From Oribacterium sp. (lineage in GTDB: Bacteria > Bacillota_A > Clostridia > Lachnospirales > Lachnospiraceae): a stretch of DNA of 7,168 nucleotides. The stretch lies in contig JAGAXP010000157.1 of the NCBI GenBank assembly GCA_017940955.1, forward strand, positions 1 through 7,168, written 5' to 3'. Under the pieces are notes generated by a model, which saw only the letters and a list, made by a program, of their open reading frames with translations, searched no databases and had not been told where the DNA came from. A program made the position numbers and the translations under genes. Position 1 is the first letter of the stretch. Every line of letters starts with the position of its first letter. This document shows, in pieces, positions 4,590-7,168 of the stretch.

Positions 4590-5567
4590 TTATCTTACGA
4601 GAAGATTTGCAATCCTGTACTGATCCTCAGGGATGTCCTTCTTCATCTGGAGTGCTTCCTGGATATCGAAATCCACGAACTCACCGTGCTTATAGGCAAC
4701 GACTCTGTTTGACTTACCGTCGCGAAGGAGCTCTGCTGCTCTTGCGCCCATCATGGATGCATAGTAACGATCCTTGCAGGTCGGTGAACCACCACGCTGG
4801 ATATGTCCGAGGATGGTTGCTCTGGTCTCGATTCCTGTAGCAGCTTCGATACGTTTAGCCATGGATGTGCTGTGTCCGATACCCTCGGCATTGATGATGA
4901 TGTAGTGCTTCTTTCCTCTCTTACGAGCCTCAATGATACGATTGATGATCGCCTGCTCATCTCCATCGTAACGCTCCGGAATCAGGATCTCCTCTGCTCC
5001 GTTTGCCACACCGCACCACATAGCGATATATCCGGCTCTTCTGCCCATAACCTCGATGATAGAACAACGCTCATGGGAAGTAGAAGTATCTCTGAGCTTA
5101 TCGATAGCTTCCATTGCTGTATTGATGGCTGTATCAAAACCGATGGTATAATCTGTACATGCTATATCAAGGTCGATGGTTCCCGGACAGCCTATGGTGT
5201 TAATGCCGAGAGCTGAAAGCTTTCCGGCACCTCTGAAGGATCCGTCTCCGCCGATTACTACGATTCCGTCGATCCCATGTTTTCTGCAGACCTCTGCACC
5301 ACGCTGCTGGCCTTCAGGAGTTGTAAACTCATGGCATCTTGCTGTATAAAGAATAGTTCCGCCACGGCTGATGGTATCGGAAACGGATGTGGTATCCATA
5401 TCCACGATTTCTTCCTGAAGAAGTCCCGCATAACCTCTCATGATTCCTTTTACCTTGAGACCTTCATGGATTGCGGTTCTTACAACAGCTCTTACACAGG
5501 CATTCATGCCGGGTGCATCGCCTCCTGATGTCAAAACTCCGATTGTTTTCACAACTTTAGCAGCCAT
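4590..5567 (-). CDS. pfkA: ATP-dependent 6-phosphofructokinase
   Basis: PfkA phosphorylates fructose 6-phosphate to the 1,6-bisphosphate, the committed step of glycolysis, as a cytoplasmic tetramer. The 325-residue length is close to the E. coli enzyme (~320). Visible motifs: GVLTSGGDAPGMN (10-22) for nucleotide binding, GGDGS (106-110), PGTIDLD (128-134) with the catalytic base Asp132, MGRRAGY (174-180) and LGHIQRGGSP (253-262) for substrate binding. Gly109 in GGDGS and Gly129 in PGT point to ATP rather than pyrophosphate as donor. The usual PGTIDND has Leu in place of Asn, which I recall as common in Lachnospiraceae. The start is ATG 5567, with CGGAGG at 5580-5575. It lies 125 bp downstream of dnaE, a neighbour order familiar in Firmicutes, but has its own likely promoter and a strong terminator. 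Confidence 0.97.
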   Translation of the reverse strand: MAAKVVKTIGVLTSGGDAPGMNACVRAVVRTAIHEGLKVKGIMRGYAGLLQEEIVDMDTTSVSDTISRGGTILYTARCHEFTTPEGQQRGAEVCRKHGIDGIVVIGGDGSFRGAGKLSALGINTIGCPGTIDLDIACTDYTIGFDTAINTAMEAIDKLRDTSTSHERCSIIEVMGRRAGYIAMWCGVANGAEEILIPERYDGDEQAIINRIIEARKRGKKHYIIINAEGIGHSTSMAKRIEAATGIETRATILGHIQRGGSPTCKDRYYASMMGARAAELLRDGKSNRVVAYKHGEFVDFDIQEALQMKKDIPEDQYRIANLLVR

Positions 5568-5590
5568 AGTAGTTCCTCCGTATTTGAGAA

Positions 5591-5626
5591 GATTCTTCTG
5601 AATCAGTCTGAAATATGCTTCAGACT
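5591..5626 (-). promoter_or_regulatory. Two adjacent hairpins in pfkA 5' leader
   Basis: AGTCTGAA (5605-5612) / TTCAGACT (5619-5626) forms an 8-bp stem with a 6-nt loop. It abuts GATTC (5591-5595) / GAATC (5600-5604) with a 4-nt loop. Both fall between the candidate -10 (5640-5645) and the RBS (5575-5580). No T-tract follows them on the minus strand, so they are not a terminator. A role in mRNA stability or translation control of pfkA is possible but unproven. Confidence 0.45.
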
Positions 5627-5639
5627 TAAAACAGATCTT

Positions 5640-5645
5640 ATCATA
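5640..5645 (-). promoter_or_regulatory. Candidate -10 box for pfkA
   Basis: TATGAT (5645-5640 on the minus strand, 5/6) lies in very AT-rich DNA about 73 bp upstream of the pfkA ATG. No convincing -35 is present at 16-18 bp; the AT-rich upstream tract might act as an UP element. A start near 5633 would give a leader of about 65 nt with both hairpins. Confidence 0.4.
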
Positions 5646-5657
5646 ATTATTTTTATT

Positions 5658-5694
5658 AAATTAAATACTCTAAACTGAGACTATATATTAATTT
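5658..5694 (-). terminator. Weak AT-rich inverted repeat at dnaE end
   Basis: AAATTAA (5658-5664) and TTAATTT (5688-5694) are inverted arms overlapping the dnaE stop codon (5693-5695), with further imperfect pairing inside. The stem is nearly all A-T and is followed on the minus strand by A-rich rather than T-rich sequence. It is a poor terminator, so read-through from dnaE into pfkA is plausible. Confidence 0.25.
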
Positions 5695-7168
5695 AATTTT
5701 GTATTTTTTTCAATACTTTATATGTAACTTTGACATTTTTTTCACTAAGTAGGCCATTAAGTGTTGTTAATAGTGCATTATTCACATTAACAGACTGCTC
5801 CCGGTTTAGTTTCTTTACAGCCTTTTCTTTTTTCAGATATACAGAAACCTGGTCAAGACCCTTATATTCCGAAAGTATTCGGTCTACCTGAGGCGCAAGT
5901 TTCAGGTAACTGTCTTTATCCTCAAACTGAAGCCACAGCTCCTTCGGCGCCTCCTCAAAGGTGTAAATGTTGTTGGCGATAAGCTTGGCATTGGCATCAT
6001 CTGAGATATCAACGGAACCAAAGATAAAGACCTTGTTGTCAGGCCGGATAAGCTCACGCTTTTTCTGATAGGTGTTTGGAAATACCACCACATCAATAGT
6101 ACCGACCATATCTTCTATTTCTATAAATGCCATCTGCTGCTGTTTGCTGGTAATCTTGTTTTTTATACCGGTGATGATACCGCCTACAGTTACCTGCTGT
6201 TTATCCCTGAGAGGCTCCCGGTCTGTCTGTGCCTCCCGGTTAAATGAAAGACTGGTGGCAGTGATATTGGCATTCATTACCTCTCGGAATTCATCCAGTG
6301 GGTGTCCGCTGAGATAAAAACCGAGGGCCTCCTTCTCGAACTGGAGTATCTCTGAAAGATCGAATTCAGGAAGCTTCGGCATGGTTATCCTGAATTCTTC
6401 CGCATCCTTACTGTCCTCCCCAAGTAGGTCTGCCAATGTCATCTGCCCTGCCATGGAGCTGTTCTTTTCCTTGGCTTTATTCTCGAGGATCATGGGAAGC
6501 ACGATCATCTTCTGTCTTCTGTTTCCGGGGAATTCGTCAGTTCCGCCGGCCTGTATAAAGTACTCGATGGCTCTTTTGTTAATGCCTTTGGCAGAGGCTC
6601 TCGTGACAAAATCTTCAAAATCTTTAAAGGTCCCGTGCTGATTTCTCTCGGTGATGATCTGCATGGCTGCGGAACGTCCCACACCCTTTACGGCACTGAG
6701 ACCGTATCTTATGGCTCCATCTTTAACGGAGAAGCCAACCTCAGCATAGTTCACATCCGGGGGCAGTATCCTGATGCCGAAGGACTTTACAACATCTATG
6801 TACTCTGCGGTTTTTGACATATTGTCCATAAAGGAGGTCATGAGAGCCGCATAAAACTCTGCCGGATAGTAGCAGCGGAGGAATGCAGTCTGATAAGCCA
6901 CAACCGCGTAGCAGGCTGCATGGGACTTATTGAAGGCATACTTCGCGAAGTCGATCATTTCATCATAGATTCGGTTTGCGATTTCTTCACTGATGCCGTT
7001 TGCTATGCAGCCGGGGATATTTTCCTCTTTATTTCCGTAAACAAAATTCTTCCGTTCCTTTTCCATGACGGAAGTCTTCTTTTTACTCATGGCACGGCGA
7101 ACCAGATCGGATCTTCCCATGGAATAACCGGCCAGATCCCGGACGATCTGCATTACCTGCTCCTGGTA
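5693..7168 (-). CDS. dnaE: DNA polymerase III alpha subunit, C-terminal part
   Basis: The last 491 residues of DnaE are present; the frame is open through the right edge (starts YQEQVMQIVRDLAG), so the PHP domain and catalytic aspartates lie outside. The protein extends the DNA primer at the replication fork. Visible parts, in window residue numbers: the end of the fingers (FNKSHAACYAVVAYQTAFL, ~79-97; YYPAEFYAALM, ~100-110), a helix-hairpin-helix at ~155-170 (YGLSAVKGVGRSAA), a possible clamp-binding peptide QMTLADLL at ~242-249, the conserved LSGHPLDEF at ~286-294 and an OB-fold at ~325-402 (VTVGGIITGI). The tail after the OB-fold is Lys-rich. The OB-fold after HhH points to the DnaE1/DnaE class rather than PolC. 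pfkA follows 125 bp downstream. Confidence 0.96.
   Translation of the reverse strand, partial: YQEQVMQIVRDLAGYSMGRSDLVRRAMSKKKTSVMEKERKNFVYGNKEENIPGCIANGISEEIANRIYDEMIDFAKYAFNKSHAACYAVVAYQTAFLRCYYPAEFYAALMTSFMDNMSKTAEYIDVVKSFGIRILPPDVNYAEVGFSVKDGAIRYGLSAVKGVGRSAAMQIITERNQHGTFKDFEDFVTRASAKGINKRAIEYFIQAGGTDEFPGNRRQKMIVLPMILENKAKEKNSSMAGQMTLADLLGEDSKDAEEFRITMPKLPEFDLSEILQFEKEALGFYLSGHPLDEFREVMNANITATSLSFNREAQTDREPLRDKQQVTVGGIITGIKNKITSKQQQMAFIEIEDMVGTIDVVVFPNTYQKKRELIRPDNKVFIFGSVDISDDANAKLIANNIYTFEEAPKELWLQFEDKDSYLKLAPQVDRILSEYKGLDQVSVYLKKEKAVKKLNREQSVNVNNALLTTLNGLLSEKNVKVTYKVLKKIQN

Noticed and set aside
4568..5528. Plus-strand ORFs opposite pfkA
   Set aside because: Antisense shadows of a conserved coding sequence, with no RBS or promoter.

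Overview
The window looks like chromosomal DNA of a Gram-positive anaerobe of the Clostridia, most likely a member of the Lachnospiraceae. This rests on the gene set (dnaE, pfkA, a DUF6145-like gene, dusB, greA, lysS), strong AGGAGG-type ribosome binding sites, sigma-A-type promoters, and proteins that read like Lachnospiraceae orthologues (for example PfkA with a PGTIDLD active-site loop). The family assignment is from memory of these proteins, not from a search. All recognisable genes lie on the minus strand, so transcription runs from high to low coordinates.

Right to left: 5693-7168 is the C-terminal part of dnaE (replicative DNA polymerase III alpha subunit), cut by the window edge. A leader with two small hairpins precedes pfkA (6-phosphofructokinase, 4590-5567), which ends in a textbook intrinsic terminator (4547-4582). 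A separate promoter (4497-4525) drives a DUF6145-like gene (3786-4409). Its 5' leader carries a perfect 42-bp palindrome (4428-4469) with a GGGGACGGTT core. Between that gene and dusB (2602-3561) is about 225 bp of non-coding DNA, of which 3597-3786 holds five consecutive hairpins with short loops, some nested in a longer pairing. greA (1996-2490) follows from a clear promoter (2543-2571) overlapped by a palindrome. lysS (359-1864) lies downstream of greA across 131 bp with two more stem-loops.

The leftmost 358 bp differ from the rest. Past the lysS stop codon are an inverted repeat over the stop, two 9-bp direct repeats spaced 11 bp apart, a strong hairpin terminator (174-217), and the start of one or two unrecognised small ORFs with good Shine-Dalgarno sequences. 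This layout could be the end of an integrative element inserted at the 3' end of lysS, but no integrase is visible and the idea is inference.

Functionally this is a housekeeping region: replication (dnaE), glycolysis (pfkA), tRNA modification (dusB), transcript-cleavage rescue of RNA polymerase (greA) and lysyl-tRNA synthesis (lysS). The unusual content is in the intergenic DNA: the hairpin cluster at 3597-3786, the palindrome at 4428-4469, and the possible element junction at 218-360. No complete new multi-gene system is visible.
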